In this document: positions 1 to 9,809 of the stretch, one piece after another | How the letters are laid out: the number at the start of each line of letters is the position of its first letter | Position numbering within the stretch: the stretch's first letter is position 1 | NCBI RefSeq assembly: GCF_005887615.1 | Contig: NZ_VANS01000001.1 | Location: 979,415-1,043,414, forward strand | Length of the DNA: 64,000 bases | From: Sulfitobacter sabulilitoris | Lineage (GTDB): Bacteria; Pseudomonadota; Alphaproteobacteria; Rhodobacterales; Rhodobacteraceae | Reading direction: 5' to 3' | The notes under the pieces: model-generated | The model's database searches: none | The model's input: the letters and a program-made list of their open reading frames with translations, nothing else | What the model was told of the DNA's origin: nothing | Translations under genes and position numbers: made by a program

Positions 1-971
1 GCCGGGATCAGGCATCGCAGGCCTTTACCCTTCTGATGGAAGGCGAAGCGACCCCCAGCCAGATCGGCGGATTCCTGATGGCGCTGCGCACGCGGGGCGA
101 GACGGTGGACGAATACGCCGCCGCCGCCGCGGTGATGCGCGCCAAGTGCAACGCCGTGCGCGCGCCCGAAGGGGCGATGGACATCGTCGGCACCGGCGGC
201 GACGGCAAGGGGACGCTCAACATCTCGACCGCGACGGCCTTCGTGGTGGCGGGCGCGGGCGTGGTGGTGGCCAAGCACGGCAACCGCAACCTCAGTTCCA
301 AATCCGGCGCGGCAGATGCGCTGACGCAGATGGGGCTGAACGTGATGGTCGGCGCAGCCGTGGTCGAACAGGCGCTGGCCGAGGCCGGCATCGGCTTCAT
401 GATGGCGCCGATGCACCACCCCGCGATCGCCCATGTCATGCCCACCCGCTCCGAGTTGGGCACCCGCACCATCTTCAACATTCTCGGGCCGCTGACCAAC
501 CCTGCGGGCGTCAAGCGCCAGTTGACCGGTGCGTTTTCGCGCGATCTGATCCGCCCGATGGCCGAAACGCTGGGCCGGCTGGGGTCGGACAAGGCCTGGC
601 TGGTGCACGGGTCGGATGGCACAGACGAGCTGACGATCACCGGCGTCAGCTGGGTTTCGGCCCTCGACCCCGACGGCGCGGTGCGCGATTTCGAACTTCA
701 TCCCGAGGACGCGGGCCTGCCGTTGCATGCCTTCGACGACATCCTCGGCGGCACGCCCGAAGAGAACGCACAGGCGTTTCACGCGCTGCTCGACGGCGTG
801 GCGTCGGCGTACCGCGATGCGGTGCTGCTCAACTCCGCGGCGGCACTGGTCGTGGCCGATGCCGCGACCGATTTGAAACAGGGCGTCGAGATGGCCGCGG
901 CCAGCCTCGACAGCGGCGCGGCGCGCGCCAAGCTGACCGCCGTTGCCCGGATCACGAAGGACGCAAAATGA
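1..971 (+). CDS. trpD: Anthranilate phosphoribosyltransferase, 5' end cut by window
   Basis: Transfers phosphoribosyl from PRPP to anthranilate, the second step of tryptophan synthesis, in the cytosol. The frame is open from base 3 and reads [20 protein letters not shown], so the start lies upstream of the window. The PRPP loop [14 protein letters not shown] is followed by [17 protein letters not shown], both hallmarks of the family. About 323 residues are visible of a usual 335-345, so only a few N-terminal residues are missing. The stop overlaps the trpC start as ATGA, which implies translational coupling. Product is confident; the true start cannot be seen. Confidence 0.96.
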   Translation, partial: RDQASQAFTLLMEGEATPSQIGGFLMALRTRGETVDEYAAAAAVMRAKCNAVRAPEGAMDIVGTGGDGKGTLNISTATAFVVAGAGVVVAKHGNRNLSSKSGAADALTQMGLNVMVGAAVVEQALAEAGIGFMMAPMHHPAIAHVMPTRSELGTRTIFNILGPLTNPAGVKRQLTGAFSRDLIRPMAETLGRLGSDKAWLVHGSDGTDELTITGVSWVSALDPDGAVRDFELHPEDAGLPLHAFDDILGGTPEENAQAFHALLDGVASAYRDAVLLNSAAALVVADAATDLKQGVEMAAASLDSGAARAKLTAVARITKDAK

Positions 972-1780
972 CCGATACGATCCTCGACAAGATCAAGACC
1001 TACAAGCTGGAGGAAGTCGCCGCCGACAAGGCCGCCAAGCCGCTGGAAGCGGTTGAGGCCGAGGCCGGAGCCGCCCCGCCCGTGCGCGCCTTTGCCGAAA
1101 GCCTGCACAAGGCGTCGATCAGCGGCTATGGCCTGATCGCGGAGATCAAGAAAGCCAGCCCGTCCAAAGGGTTGATCCGGGCCGATTTCGACCCCGCCAC
1201 GCTTGCCCAGGCCTATGCCGAGGGCGGCGCCACCTGCCTGTCGGTGCTGACCGACACGCCCAGCTTCCAGGGCGCCAAGGACTACCTTGTGGCGGCGCGC
1301 GCGGCCTGCGACCTGCCGGTGCTGCGCAAGGATTTCATGTACGACCCCTACCAGGTGATCGAGGCGCGCGGCCTTGGCGCCGATTGCATTCTGATCATCA
1401 TGGCCTCGGTCAGCGATGCGCAGGCGGCAGAGCTGGAGGATGCGGCGACGCAGTGGGGCATGGACACGCTGATCGAAGTGCATGACGCGGCCGAGCTGGA
1501 GCGCGCGGCCATGCTGAAAAGCCGCCTTGTGGGCATCAACAACCGCAACCTAAAGACCTTCGAGACAACGCTCGATACCACCCGCACCCTGTCCAAGCGG
1601 GTGCCCGAGGACCGTCTGATCGTCAGCGAGAGCGGCCTGGCCACGCCGAAGAACCTGTCGGATATGGCGATGTACGGCGCGCGGATTTTCCTGATCGGCG
1701 AGGCGCTGATGCGGCACGAGGACGTGGCGCTGGCCACCCGGAACCTGCTGGCCGACCCGGTACAGCCAGGGGGGATGTAG
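968..1780 (+). CDS. trpC: Indole-3-glycerol phosphate synthase
   Basis: Closes the indole ring from CdRP to indole-3-glycerol phosphate, a cytosolic TIM-barrel enzyme. The 270-residue protein has the family landmarks in order: [11 protein letters not shown] with the catalytic Lys, [37 protein letters not shown]-like [11 protein letters not shown], and SESGL. Length is typical of a monofunctional TrpC (no fused TrpF). The start is ATG 968, which overlaps the trpD stop; a longer open frame upstream is only the shadow of trpD. moaC follows after 3 bases, so trpDC-moaC-moeA are probably one transcript. Confidence 0.97.
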   Translation: MTDTILDKIKTYKLEEVAADKAAKPLEAVEAEAGAAPPVRAFAESLHKASISGYGLIAEIKKASPSKGLIRADFDPATLAQAYAEGGATCLSVLTDTPSFQGAKDYLVAARAACDLPVLRKDFMYDPYQVIEARGLGADCILIIMASVSDAQAAELEDAATQWGMDTLIEVHDAAELERAAMLKSRLVGINNRNLKTFETTLDTTRTLSKRVPEDRLIVSESGLATPKNLSDMAMYGARIFLIGEALMRHEDVALATRNLLADPVQPGGM

Positions 1781-1783
1781 CCG

Positions 1784-2257
1784 ATGCCGCTGACGCATTT
1801 CGACGACAAGGGCGGCGCGCATATGGTGGACGTGGGCGACAAGGCCGTCACCGCGCGTGTCGCCGTCGCGGCCAGCTACATCAAGATGAAGCGTGAAACC
1901 TTTGATATCATTACCGAAGGCCGTGCCAAGAAAGGGGATGTCCTGGCCGTGGCGCAGCTTGCCGGGATCATGGCTGCCAAGCGCACGGCGGACCTTATTC
2001 CGTTGTGTCATCCCTTGCCCATCACCAAGGTCGCGGTCGAACTGACCCCCGACCCCGACCTGCCCGGCATCCGCATCGAGGCGACGGTCAAGACCACCGG
2101 CCAGACCGGTGTCGAGATGGAGGCGCTGACCGCCGCCAGCACCGCCGCGCTGACGGTCTATGACATGGCCAAGGCCGTCGACAAGGGAATGGAGATCGGC
2201 GGCGTGCACGTGGTGCTCAAGGATGGCGGCAAATCCGGCCGTTACGAGGCCTCATGA
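1784..2257 (+). CDS. moaC: Cyclic pyranopterin monophosphate synthase
   Basis: Converts 3',8-cyclo-7,8-dihydro-GTP to cyclic pyranopterin monophosphate, the second committed reaction of molybdenum cofactor synthesis. The 157-residue protein has the usual family length and its signatures: [15 protein letters not shown] at about 66-80, [11 protein letters not shown] at about 109-119, and [11 protein letters not shown] with the active-site Asp/Lys pair at about 126-136. It starts 3 bases after trpC, and its stop overlaps an ATG at 2254 that opens a tiny reading frame before moeA. Confidence 0.97.
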   Translation: MPLTHFDDKGGAHMVDVGDKAVTARVAVAASYIKMKRETFDIITEGRAKKGDVLAVAQLAGIMAAKRTADLIPLCHPLPITKVAVELTPDPDLPGIRIEATVKTTGQTGVEMEALTAASTAALTVYDMAKAVDKGMEIGGVHVVLKDGGKSGRYEAS

Positions 2258-2358
2258 GCAAGGCGTCCGACGCTCCCGCCGGGTCCGGTTATTTCGAAAG
2301 GACCGGACCGGGAAATTCGAGTTTTCCGGGCATCCGACCGCGCGGTCCGCGCCCGTGA
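2254..2358 (+). CDS. Possible 34-codon coupling ORF between moaC and moeA
   Basis: An ATG overlaps the moaC stop (ATGA at 2254-2257) and opens a 34-codon frame that ends in a TGA overlapping the GTG start proposed for moeA (GTGA at 2355-2358). The product begins [12 protein letters not shown] and matches no domain I know. It may simply carry ribosomes from moaC to moeA, be a short peptide, or be chance. An alternative is that a base change has separated an N-terminal extension from moeA. Low confidence as a gene. Confidence 0.25.
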   Translation: MSKASDAPAGSGYFERTGPGNSSFPGIRPRGPRP

Positions 2359-3527
2359 TCACCGTGGACGACGCCCTTGCGGAGCTTTTCGCCCTGGTCG
2401 CCCCGCTCGCGTCCGAAGAGGTGCCCCTGCGCGCCGCAGTGGGCCGCGTTCTGGCGCGCCAGGTGACCGCGCGGCGCACCCAGCCGGCGTTCGATGCCTC
2501 CTCGATGGATGGCTACGCCGTGCGAGCGGCCGAGGTCGAGCCCGACGCCATGTTCAAGATCATCGGCGAAGCCGCTGCGGGCCATGCATTTTCCGGGCGC
2601 GTGGGGCCGGGCCAGGCAGTGCGCATCTTTACCGGCGCGCCGGTGCCCGAAGGCGCCGATTTCGTTGTCATTCAAGAAGATACGACACGGCGTGGATCCT
2701 TGATCACGCTGGGCCACGACATCGGCGCCAAGGACAACATCCGCCGCGCGGGCAGCGATTTTTCCCAAGGCGATCCTATGTCCGCGCCGCGCCGCCTGTC
2801 CCCCTCCGACATTGCCCTCCTGGCGGCAATGAACCACGCGACGGTACCGGTCGCGCGTCGGCCCACGGTCGCGATCCTTGCCACCGGCGACGAGCTTGTG
2901 ATGCCCGGAGAGACACCGGGGCCCGATCAGATCGTTGCCTCGAACACCTTCGGGCTGGCGGCACAGCTCGAGCTGTTGGGCGCGCAGCCACGGCTCTTGC
3001 CGATCGCGCGCGACACCGAGAGCGCTCTCGCCGGCGCCCTGCGCATGGCCGCCTCTGCCGATCTGATCCTGACGATTGGCGGCGCATCGGTGGGCGATCA
3101 CGATCTGGTGGGGCCCGTCGCCGCATCCCTGGGGATGGGCCAGGCGTTCTACAAGGTCGCGATGCGCCCCGGCAAACCGCTGATGGCCGGGCGATTGCTG
3201 AATGTCCCGATGATCGGCCTGCCGGGCAACCCGGTGTCCGCGATGGTTTGCGGCACGGTGTTCGTGGCACCGGTGGTGCGCGTGATGCTGGGCCTGCCCG
3301 CGGCCCCCGCCGCGCGCCTTTCGGCGCCGCTCGCCGTTGACCTTCCGGCGAACGGTCCGCGCGAACATTACATGCGCGCGGTGCTGGACACGGACGGCCT
3401 GCGCGTTGCCGCCAGCCAAGACAGCGCGCTGCTTGCCACGTTGGCGCAATCGAACGCGCTTTTGGTGCGCCCGCCGAACGACCCGGCCCGCGCGGCGGGC
3501 GAGATCGTCGACTATATCCCGATCTGA
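2355..3527 (+). CDS. moeA: Molybdopterin molybdenumtransferase MoeA
   Basis: Inserts molybdate into adenylylated molybdopterin in the last step of Moco synthesis. I choose GTG 2355 because it gives the typical family N-terminus ([15 protein letters not shown]) and a normal length of 390 residues; starts further upstream would run through moaC. Landmarks include SSMDGYAVR near 45-55, [12 protein letters not shown], the MoCF-binding domain with TGDELV, the [11 protein letters not shown] loop, and [13 protein letters not shown] followed by [13 protein letters not shown]-terminal domain IV completes the protein. It is the last gene of the trp/moa run; lexA has its own promoter downstream. Confidence 0.95.
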   Translation: MITVDDALAELFALVAPLASEEVPLRAAVGRVLARQVTARRTQPAFDASSMDGYAVRAAEVEPDAMFKIIGEAAAGHAFSGRVGPGQAVRIFTGAPVPEGADFVVIQEDTTRRGSLITLGHDIGAKDNIRRAGSDFSQGDPMSAPRRLSPSDIALLAAMNHATVPVARRPTVAILATGDELVMPGETPGPDQIVASNTFGLAAQLELLGAQPRLLPIARDTESALAGALRMAASADLILTIGGASVGDHDLVGPVAASLGMGQAFYKVAMRPGKPLMAGRLLNVPMIGLPGNPVSAMVCGTVFVAPVVRVMLGLPAAPAARLSAPLAVDLPANGPREHYMRAVLDTDGLRVAASQDSALLATLAQSNALLVRPPNDPARAAGEIVDYIPI

Positions 3528-3569
3528 TCGTCGCTCCGCATTCCCCTGCCCTGCTGTCGCGCGCGGCGG

Positions 3570-3598
3570 TTGACACAAAACGGGAACATGACTAGAAC
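3570..3598 (+). promoter_or_regulatory. lexA promoter with LexA (SOS) box over the -10
   Basis: TTGACA at 3570-3575 and TAGAAC at 3593-3598 are spaced by 17 bases and make a good sigma70-type promoter. A direct repeat GAAC-N7-GAAC at 3584-3598 covers the spacer and the -10. This is the known alphaproteobacterial LexA operator (GTTC-N7-GTTC on the other strand), so LexA should repress its own transcription. A third GAAC occurs at 3611-3614. Confidence 0.88.
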
Positions 3599-3640
3599 AA
3601 ATGCAAACCTGAACAATGGCCGATGCGGCGGGGGATGCGG

Positions 3641-4342
3641 ATGCTGACGAAAAAGCAATTGGATTTGTTGGAGTTCATCCACAAGCGGGTGCAGCGCGAT
3701 GGCGTCCCGCCAAGCTTTGACGAAATGAAAGAAGCGCTCGACCTGCGGTCGAAATCCGGCATCCACCGGCTGATCACGGCGCTTGAGGAACGCGGCTTCA
3801 TCCGCCGTCTCGCCCACCGGGCCCGCGCCATCGAAATTCTGAAACTGCCCGAAAGCCTTGGCGGCGCGGCGCAGCCGGGGTTCGCGCCCCGCGTCATCGA
3901 AGGTGACCGGCCCGACCGCCCGGCGCCCTCTGATGCGCGGCAGGTGTCGCTCGCCTATGCGACCGAACTGCCTGTCATGGGCAGGATCGCCGCCGGCGTC
4001 CCGATAGAGGCGATCAGCCAGCAGTCTCATACCGTCGCCGTGCCGGGCCAGATGCTGTCGGGGTCGGGTGAACACTATGCGCTGGAGGTCAAGGGCGATT
4101 CCATGATCGAGGCCGGGATCAACGATGGCGATGTCGTCGTGATTCGCGAAACCTCGGTGGCCAACAACGGCGACATCGTCGTGGCCCTGATCGACGATCA
4201 GGAAGCGACGCTGAAACGCTACATGAAACGCGGCAACAGCATTGCGCTGGAGGCCGCGAACCCGGCCTACGAACCGCGAATTTTTACCGAAGACAAGGTG
4301 CGCATCCAGGGTCGGCTGGTCGGCTTGATCCGCAGCTACTGA
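3641..4342 (+). CDS. lexA: LexA repressor, SOS regulator
   Basis: Represses DNA-damage genes and is inactivated by RecA-stimulated self-cleavage. Starting at ATG 3641 ([16 protein letters not shown], the usual alphaproteobacterial N-terminus) gives 233 residues; ATGs at 3623 and 3635 would only add MRRGMR. The winged-helix domain spans 1-65 ([21 protein letters not shown]), the cleavage bond is Ala118-Gly119 (GRIAAGVP), and the catalytic pair is Ser154 ([10 protein letters not shown]) and Lys192 (ATLKRY). The box upstream shows autoregulation. It is convergent with comEC, and the two stop codons lie 27 bases apart inside an inverted repeat. Confidence 0.97.
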   Translation: MLTKKQLDLLEFIHKRVQRDGVPPSFDEMKEALDLRSKSGIHRLITALEERGFIRRLAHRARAIEILKLPESLGGAAQPGFAPRVIEGDRPDRPAPSDARQVSLAYATELPVMGRIAAGVPIEAISQQSHTVAVPGQMLSGSGEHYALEVKGDSMIEAGINDGDVVVIRETSVANNGDIVVALIDDQEATLKRYMKRGNSIALEAANPAYEPRIFTEDKVRIQGRLVGLIRSY

Positions 4343-4374
4343 TCCCGTCCGCCGGGCCTGAATTGCGGATCAGT
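4338..4374. terminator. Inverted repeat spanning the lexA and comEC stop codons
   Basis: ACTGATCC at 4338-4345 and GGATCAGT at 4367-4374 form perfect 8-bp arms around a 21-base GC-rich loop. Each arm contains a stop codon, lexA on the plus strand and comEC on the minus strand. It could act as a bidirectional terminator between convergent genes, although neither side has a strong T-run. Confidence 0.45.
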
Positions 4375-6397
4375 TCGGCCAGGCGGTCCAGATCCTGTTT
4401 CCCGTCACCTCGCGCGCGGTGCGCAATGCCAGCTTTCCGTCATTCACGTAGATCGCGACGGACCCGGTGCGGCGCAGGGCGTCGGGGTCCAGCACGCGGC
4501 AAGCGCTGTCCGCGGGCGCAAAGGCGACACTGGCCACCACGATCTGACCCGCGGTGCATCCGGCATGCGCCGCGACCCCCCGCTTGCCCACCAGGTGCAC
4601 CACCTGCCCCGGCCCGATCCGGCCGGTCCAGCGGGCGGCGGCCGCATCCTGCGGCGTTGGATCGCCATCGTTCTCGAGCCAGTTGCGCGCGACGAATCCC
4701 GCGCCTTTGGGCTTGCTGATCGCGCGGCCGGCGGGCGTCATCACCCCGACCAGCGATCCGTTGTCCGCAATCAGCCCGAGAGGCCGTTCGGACTTTGCCC
4801 ACAGCGCGAATGCAAGTGCCATCGCGGCGATTCCGCCCCAGCGCGCGCGGCCCTGCCACAGCAGCAGCCACAAGAACCCCAGCGCCAGAAGCGGCAGCAC
4901 CCCGGCGCCGGGTCCGGGCACATGGGTCCGCGCCCCCTCGAGCCCCGCGACCCAGTCCGATACGCCCAGGATCCAACGCAGCCCCAGCCCCATGATCCAA
5001 AGCCCCATCGCTTCGGCCCCGAAAGGCGCCAGGCAAAGGGCAAGCACCGCCGCCGGCACCACCAGCGCGCCCATCAGCGGGACGCTCGCCAGATTGGCCA
5101 GCAGACCGTATTGCGCCACGGCATTGAAATGCGCGGCCCCGATGGGCGCCGTCGCCAGCCCGGCCACCGCCGAGGAAATCACCACCGCGACCGCCGGCTG
5201 GATCCAGCGCGGGCCCAGCTTCAGGTCCCGGTCGCGCAGCCATCCGAACACCGCGACAAGTGCGGTGGTGGCGGCGAACGACATCTGGAACCCCGGCCCC
5301 ATCAACGCCTCGGGGCGCAGCACCAGCACGATCGTGGCGGCGATGGCCACCGCCCGAAGGCTGATGGCGCGGCGGTTGACCATGATCGCCAGCAGCGCCA
5401 CCGCGACCATGACATAGGCCCGTTCGGTTGCCACGTTCCCGCCCGACAGCGCAAGGTATCCCGTTGCCGCGAGCAGCGCCACGCCCGCCGCGATCTTGCG
5501 CGTGGGCCAGCGCAGCGCGACATAGGGCACCGCGGCCAGAACCAAACGCAACAGCGCAAAGACGAACCCGCTGAGCAAGCCCATGTGCAGGCCGGATATC
5601 GCCAGAAGATGCGCAAGGTTGCTGGCCCGCAGATCGTCCAGCGTCGCCTGGCTGATCGCGCTGCGATCCCCGGTCGTGACCGCTGCCGCGACGCCGCCTA
5701 TGTCGCCCGGCAGTACCGCGCGGATCCGCGCAGAGGCCGCCATGCGGATCCGGAACAGGGCGAGACCGGCGTGTCCCTCGGCTGCGGGCGCGATGCCCAA
5801 CAGCGGCACGCGGGTGTATCCCACCGCGCCCAGTCGTGCAAACCACGCATGGCGCTGGAAATCGAAGCCGCCCGGCTCGACCGGGCCGCTGGGCGGCGAC
5901 AGATGCCCGGTTGTCATCACCCGCAGGCCCGGTTCGGACGGGATGCCGACGCCAGTCGCCGCCGCGTGCAGCGACACCCGCACCCGCACGGGCGTGCGCG
6001 ACGGCGGCACCCGGTTCAGCACGACCTGATCCAGCGTCAGCCGCAACGCGTCCGAGGCGCTGCGGTCCATCGCCACGATCCGCCCTTCGATCGGGCCGTA
6101 ATACCGCCAGCCCAGCACGGGACCGGCCACGTCATGCGCCCTGATCCCGGCCAGGCCGACCCCCAGCGCCACGAGCACCAGCGCAAGCCCGATGGGGCCA
6201 AACGCTTCTCCGCCCCGATGCCACAGCACGAGCGACACGACACCTATGGCGCCGAGGGCGATGTAATGCACGCCCGTCGGTTCGAACCGCACAGAGAAAT
6301 ATAATCCGATCCCGATCGCCAGGCAGACCGGCACCCAGCCGATCAGATGCCCGCGCTGGGCCAGCAATATCGCATGGGTCCGCGCCAGGCCGCGCAT
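4370..6397 (-). CDS. comEC: ComEC/Rec2 family DNA-uptake channel
   Basis: A polytopic inner-membrane protein that carries incoming single-stranded DNA across the membrane during transformation; in Rhodobacter capsulatus ComEC is also needed by recipients of gene-transfer-agent DNA. The start ATG at 6397 (MRGLARTHAILLAQRGHL) gives 675 residues and leaves 79 bases to divergent gltX. An N-terminal DUF4131-like part with hydrophobic segments is followed by the Competence domain (DLRASNLAHLLAISGLHMGLLSG and many transmembrane helices). The C-terminal soluble part has no metallo-beta-lactamase HxHxDH motif, so this is the short form. Moderate certainty of role, high of family. Confidence 0.9.
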   Translation of the reverse strand: MRGLARTHAILLAQRGHLIGWVPVCLAIGIGLYFSVRFEPTGVHYIALGAIGVVSLVLWHRGGEAFGPIGLALVLVALGVGLAGIRAHDVAGPVLGWRYYGPIEGRIVAMDRSASDALRLTLDQVVLNRVPPSRTPVRVRVSLHAAATGVGIPSEPGLRVMTTGHLSPPSGPVEPGGFDFQRHAWFARLGAVGYTRVPLLGIAPAAEGHAGLALFRIRMAASARIRAVLPGDIGGVAAAVTTGDRSAISQATLDDLRASNLAHLLAISGLHMGLLSGFVFALLRLVLAAVPYVALRWPTRKIAAGVALLAATGYLALSGGNVATERAYVMVAVALLAIMVNRRAISLRAVAIAATIVLVLRPEALMGPGFQMSFAATTALVAVFGWLRDRDLKLGPRWIQPAVAVVISSAVAGLATAPIGAAHFNAVAQYGLLANLASVPLMGALVVPAAVLALCLAPFGAEAMGLWIMGLGLRWILGVSDWVAGLEGARTHVPGPGAGVLPLLALGFLWLLLWQGRARWGGIAAMALAFALWAKSERPLGLIADNGSLVGVMTPAGRAISKPKGAGFVARNWLENDGDPTPQDAAAARWTGRIGPGQVVHLVGKRGVAAHAGCTAGQIVVASVAFAPADSACRVLDPDALRRTGSVAIYVNDGKLALRTAREVTGNRIWTAWPN

Positions 6398-6476
6398 GCT
6401 TGCCCCCGTTCCCCGCACTGGATAGACAGACGCAAACCCTAGCCGCCATATGGTTACTGAAAGGTAAACGCCTCCT

Positions 6477-7880
6477 ATGTCCTCCCCTGTCGTCACCCGT
6501 TTTGCCCCATCGCCCACGGGCTTTCTGCACATTGGCGGGGCGCGCACGGCGCTGTTCAACTGGCTGTATGCCCGTGGCCGCGGGGGCAGGTTCCTGCTGA
6601 GGATCGAGGACACCGATCGCGCCAGATCGACCCCGGAGGCGACGGCCGCGATCCTGCGAGGGATGGAATGGCTGGGCCTTGAACACGATGGCGAGATCGT
6701 CAGCCAGTATGAAAACGCCCCCCGTCACGCCGACGTGGCCCGCGATCTGCTGGCACGGGGCAAGGCGTATAAATGTTTTGCCAGCCAGGAGGAAATCGCC
6801 GCCTTTCGCGAAACGGCCAAGGCCGAGGGGCGCAGCACGTTGTACCGCAGCCCGTGGCGCGACGCCGACCCCGCCAGCCACCCCGACGCGCCCTTCGCGA
6901 TCCGCATCAAGGCGCCGCTGGAGGGGACGACGGTAATTCGCGACCGCGTGCAGGGCGACGTGACGATCGGCAACGATCAACTCGACGACATGATCCTGCT
7001 GCGATCCGATGGCAGCCCCGTCTACATGCTGGCGGTTGTCGTGGATGATCATGACATGGGCATCACCCACGTGATCCGGGGCGATGACCACCTCAACAAC
7101 ACCGCACGCCAGATGATGGTCTATCAGGCGATGGGCTGGGACATTCCGGTCTGGGCACATATTCCGCTGATCCACGGTCCGGATGGCAAGAAACTGAGCA
7201 AGCGGCATGGCGCGCTGGGGGCGCAGGAATATCAGGCGATGGGCTATCCTGCGGCGGGGATGCGCAACTATCTTGCCCGGCTGGGGTGGAGCCACGGTGA
7301 CGATGAGTTCTTTACCGATGCACAGGCGCTGGACTGGTTCGATCTGGACGGCATCGGCAAGAGCCCCGCACGCTTCGACCTCAAGAAGCTGGAAAACCTG
7401 AGCGGTCAGCATATCGCGGTGGCGCAGGATGCTGCGCTGCGGCGCGAGATCGAGGCTTATCTGGCCGCTGCGCAACTTCCCGCCCTGACGCCAAGTCAGG
7501 CCGACGGGCTTGAGCGGGCGATGTATTGCGTCAAGGATCGCGCTAAGACATTTCCGGAACTGCTTGAAAAAGCTGAATTTGTCTTGACGTCGCGACCGAT
7601 CGTGCCGGATGACAAGGCCGCCAAGCACCTGGATACGGTATCCCGCGGTATGCTGAGAGAATTGACGCCGCAGTTGCAAACTGATAGCTGGGATCGAGAC
7701 AGCCTTGAAGATATCTTGAACCGTTTTGCCGAAGCGCAAGGCACCAAGTTCGGCAAGCTGGCAGGCCCCTTGCGGGCCGCCCTGTCGGGTCGGGCGGTGA
7801 CGCCTTCGGTTTTCGACATGATGCTGGTCCTTGGCCGCGAAGAAACGCTGGCGCGGCTGAACGATGCCGCAGCCGGCTGA
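6477..7880 (+). CDS. gltX: Glutamyl-tRNA synthetase
   Basis: Charges tRNA with glutamate in the cytosol. The 467-residue protein is a class I synthetase: the HIGH-type motif is HIGG at 18-21 ([22 protein letters not shown]), and KLSKR lies at 239-243. The C-terminal anticodon-binding half is helical. Alphaproteobacteria often encode two GluRS paralogues, and some of these charge tRNA-Gln for later transamidation; which type this is cannot be settled here. The start has AAGG about 8 bases upstream. gltA follows 164 bases downstream. Confidence 0.95.
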   Translation: MSSPVVTRFAPSPTGFLHIGGARTALFNWLYARGRGGRFLLRIEDTDRARSTPEATAAILRGMEWLGLEHDGEIVSQYENAPRHADVARDLLARGKAYKCFASQEEIAAFRETAKAEGRSTLYRSPWRDADPASHPDAPFAIRIKAPLEGTTVIRDRVQGDVTIGNDQLDDMILLRSDGSPVYMLAVVVDDHDMGITHVIRGDDHLNNTARQMMVYQAMGWDIPVWAHIPLIHGPDGKKLSKRHGALGAQEYQAMGYPAAGMRNYLARLGWSHGDDEFFTDAQALDWFDLDGIGKSPARFDLKKLENLSGQHIAVAQDAALRREIEAYLAAAQLPALTPSQADGLERAMYCVKDRAKTFPELLEKAEFVLTSRPIVPDDKAAKHLDTVSRGMLRELTPQLQTDSWDRDSLEDILNRFAEAQGTKFGKLAGPLRAALSGRAVTPSVFDMMLVLGREETLARLNDAAAG

Positions 7881-7953
7881 TCCGACGGTAACCGGGCGGT
7901 AAGCATGGCGCCTGTATCACGACGCGGTCGCGCAGGGTTTGCGCCACCGCATT

Positions 7954-8020
7954 GGCGAGCCTTCTCGCCCCATAATTCCGGCGGGTGCACCGCCCAAAAC
8001 AAGCTGCGGGCAATCCCGCA
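7954..8020 (+). promoter_or_regulatory. gltA leader with three evenly spaced hairpins
   Basis: Three compact perfect stem-loops follow one another in the 164-base gap before gltA: GGCGAG-cctt-CTCGCC at 7954-7969, GGCGG-gtgca-CCGCC at 7980-7994 and TGCGGG-caat-CCCGCA at 8005-8020. Their starts are 26 and 25 bases apart, and none is followed by a T-run, so they do not look like terminators. They would lie in the gltA 5' untranslated RNA. Function unknown to me. Confidence 0.45.
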
Positions 8021-8044
8021 TCGGACGAACAGGAAGGGACACGA

Positions 8045-9340
8045 ATGGCCAAGTCGACCAAATCCGCGACGCTCACGATTGACGGAAACAGCTACGAACT
8101 GCCGATTTACTCGCCCACGGCGGGACCGGATGTGCTGGATATCCGCAAACTCTATGCCCAGGCGGGGGTGTTCACCTATGACCCCGGCTTTACCTCGACC
8201 GCAAGTTGCGACAGCACGATCACCTTCATCGATGGCGACAAGGGCGAGCTTTTGCATCGCGGCTATCCCATCGACCAACTGGCGAGCAAATCGCATTATC
8301 TCGAGGTCTGCTACGTGTTGCTCTACGGTGAGCTTCCCTCGCCGGCGGAGCTTGAGGATTTCGAGAACCGTGTGACCAACCACACGATGATCCACGAGCA
8401 GATGATCAACTTCTTCCGCGGCTTCCGGCGCGACGCGCATCCGATGGCCGTCATGGTCGGCGTGGTGGGCGCGATGTCGGCGTTTTATCACGACAGCACC
8501 GACATCAACGATCCCTGGCAGCGCGAAGTGGCGTCGATCCGCCTGATCGCCAAGATGCCGACGATTGCGGCGATGGCCTACAAGTACACGGTCGGGCAAC
8601 CCTTCGTGTATCCGCGCAACGATCTTGATTACGCGTCCAACTTCCTGCGCATGTGCTTTGCCGTCCCGGCAGAGGACTACGTGGTGAACCCGATCCTGAG
8701 CCGCGCGATGGACCGGATCTTTACCCTGCACGCCGACCACGAGCAGAACGCCTCCACCTCGACGGTGCGTCTGGCGTCCTCCTCCGGCGCGAACCCCTTT
8801 GCCTGCGTTGCCGCCGGTATCGCCTGCCTGTGGGGGCCCGCGCATGGTGGTGCGAACCAGGCCTGCCTCGAGATGCTCAAGGAAATCGGCACGCCCGACC
8901 GCATTCCCGAATTCATCGCCCGCGCCAAGGACAAGAACGACCCCTTCCGCCTGATGGGCTTTGGGCATCGCGTCTACAAGAATTTCGACCCGCGCGCGAC
9001 CGTGATGAAGGAAAGCGCGGACGAGGTGCTGGACCTGTTGGGCGTGGACAACAATCCGATCCTTCAGGTCGCCAAGGAGCTGGAGAAGCAGGCACTCGAA
9101 GATCCGTATTTCGCGGAGAAGAAGCTGTTTCCCAACGTGGATTTCTATTCCGGCATCATTCTCGAGGCGATGGGCTTTCCGACGTCGATGTTCACGCCGA
9201 TCTTTGCGGTGGCCCGCACTGTCGGCTGGATTTCCCAGTGGAAGGAGCAGATCAGCGATCCGCAGCTCAAGATCGGTCGCCCGCGCCAACTGTACCTGGG
9301 TGCGACGACTCGCGACTACGTCGATATCGAAAACCGCTGA
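8045..9340 (+). CDS. gltA: Citrate synthase, type II (hexameric)
   Basis: Condenses oxaloacetate and acetyl-CoA to citrate, entry to the TCA cycle. The start ATG 8045 ([20 protein letters not shown]) is preceded by AGGAAGGGA; an in-frame ATG upstream would add 20 unlikely residues. At 431 residues it matches the NADH-sensitive type of Gram-negative bacteria. The catalytic triad is visible: His267 in GPAHGGAN, His308 in MGFGHRVYK and Asp366 in VDFYSG. A hairpin leader precedes it and a strong terminator follows, so it is probably monocistronic. Confidence 0.97.
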   Translation: MAKSTKSATLTIDGNSYELPIYSPTAGPDVLDIRKLYAQAGVFTYDPGFTSTASCDSTITFIDGDKGELLHRGYPIDQLASKSHYLEVCYVLLYGELPSPAELEDFENRVTNHTMIHEQMINFFRGFRRDAHPMAVMVGVVGAMSAFYHDSTDINDPWQREVASIRLIAKMPTIAAMAYKYTVGQPFVYPRNDLDYASNFLRMCFAVPAEDYVVNPILSRAMDRIFTLHADHEQNASTSTVRLASSSGANPFACVAAGIACLWGPAHGGANQACLEMLKEIGTPDRIPEFIARAKDKNDPFRLMGFGHRVYKNFDPRATVMKESADEVLDLLGVDNNPILQVAKELEKQALEDPYFAEKKLFPNVDFYSGIILEAMGFPTSMFTPIFAVARTVGWISQWKEQISDPQLKIGRPRQLYLGATTRDYVDIENR

Positions 9341-9361
9341 ACGCGTTTCCAATGACGCCCT

Positions 9362-9403
9362 ACCGCCGTCCCTTGTCTTTGCAGGGGGCGGCGGTCTGCT
9401 TTT
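9362..9403 (+). terminator. Rho-independent terminator after gltA
   Basis: ACCGCCGTCCC at 9362-9372 pairs with 9385-9395 (11 bp, one T-G wobble) around a 12-base loop and is followed by ctgctttt. It starts 22 bases after the gltA stop and should end that transcript. Confidence 0.8.
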
Positions 9404-9809
9404 GGGGCGTGGGCTGCGACAGCGTCAACAGTCGCGCGGCGGGATGACGCAAGACCGCGAATCAACCACCCCTGCGTGCGTCGCCGACATGCGCCGCCAG
9501 CATGATCAATCGCCGCCAGGGTGGCATACTGTTGGCGGCACTGTTGCCGAAGCCCCTTGGGAATAATGTCACGATTGTGTCATTGTTTCAGGTGGGTGGA
9601 CAATGACCCCTGACAGCTTGACCGATGTCGCAAACTGCCGCTAACCTCTACCTTAAGGGGTATTTTTGTATCCGGTGTAGTTTTCAGTGACGATGTTCGT
9701 ACCCTCCTTTGATCAGTGCCGTGCCCGGCGCATGCATCAAAGCGCGTAAATCTGACTGTCCGCTTGCGCCGTGCAACCAATACCGTCTGACATGACAGAA
9801 GGCGCCGCT
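9404..9809. other. Non-coding gap with an operator-like inverted repeat
   Basis: About 400 bases with no convincing gene; short open frames here lack start signals and coding character. The one clear structure is a perfect inverted repeat, GTCATTGT at 9579-9586 and ACAATGAC at 9600-9607 with a 13-base spacer, the size of a dimeric repressor site. A weak promoter-like pair TTGACC (9618-9623) and TAACCT (9642-9647) lies just downstream and could drive the small gene at 9810. Confidence 0.35.

Noticed and set aside
6270-6300. GGTTCGAACC, resembling a tRNA T-loop
   Set aside because: It lies within comEC coding sequence and no acceptor or anticodon stems surround it. No tRNA was found in the window.
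4565-6304. Long open frame on the plus strand opposite comEC (579 codons)
   Set aside because: High-GC third-position bias opens frames opposite real genes. The translation is a low-complexity Arg/Gln/His mix with no domain, while the minus strand has the ComEC motifs.
6398-6613. N-terminal extension of comEC by 72 codons
   Set aside because: It would overlap the start of gltX by more than 130 bases, lacks membrane or domain features, and the ATG at 6397 gives the expected N-terminus.
9580-9780. 66-codon minus-strand frame after gltA
   Set aside because: No ribosome site, unusual residue make-up and no similarity to anything I know; treated as non-coding.
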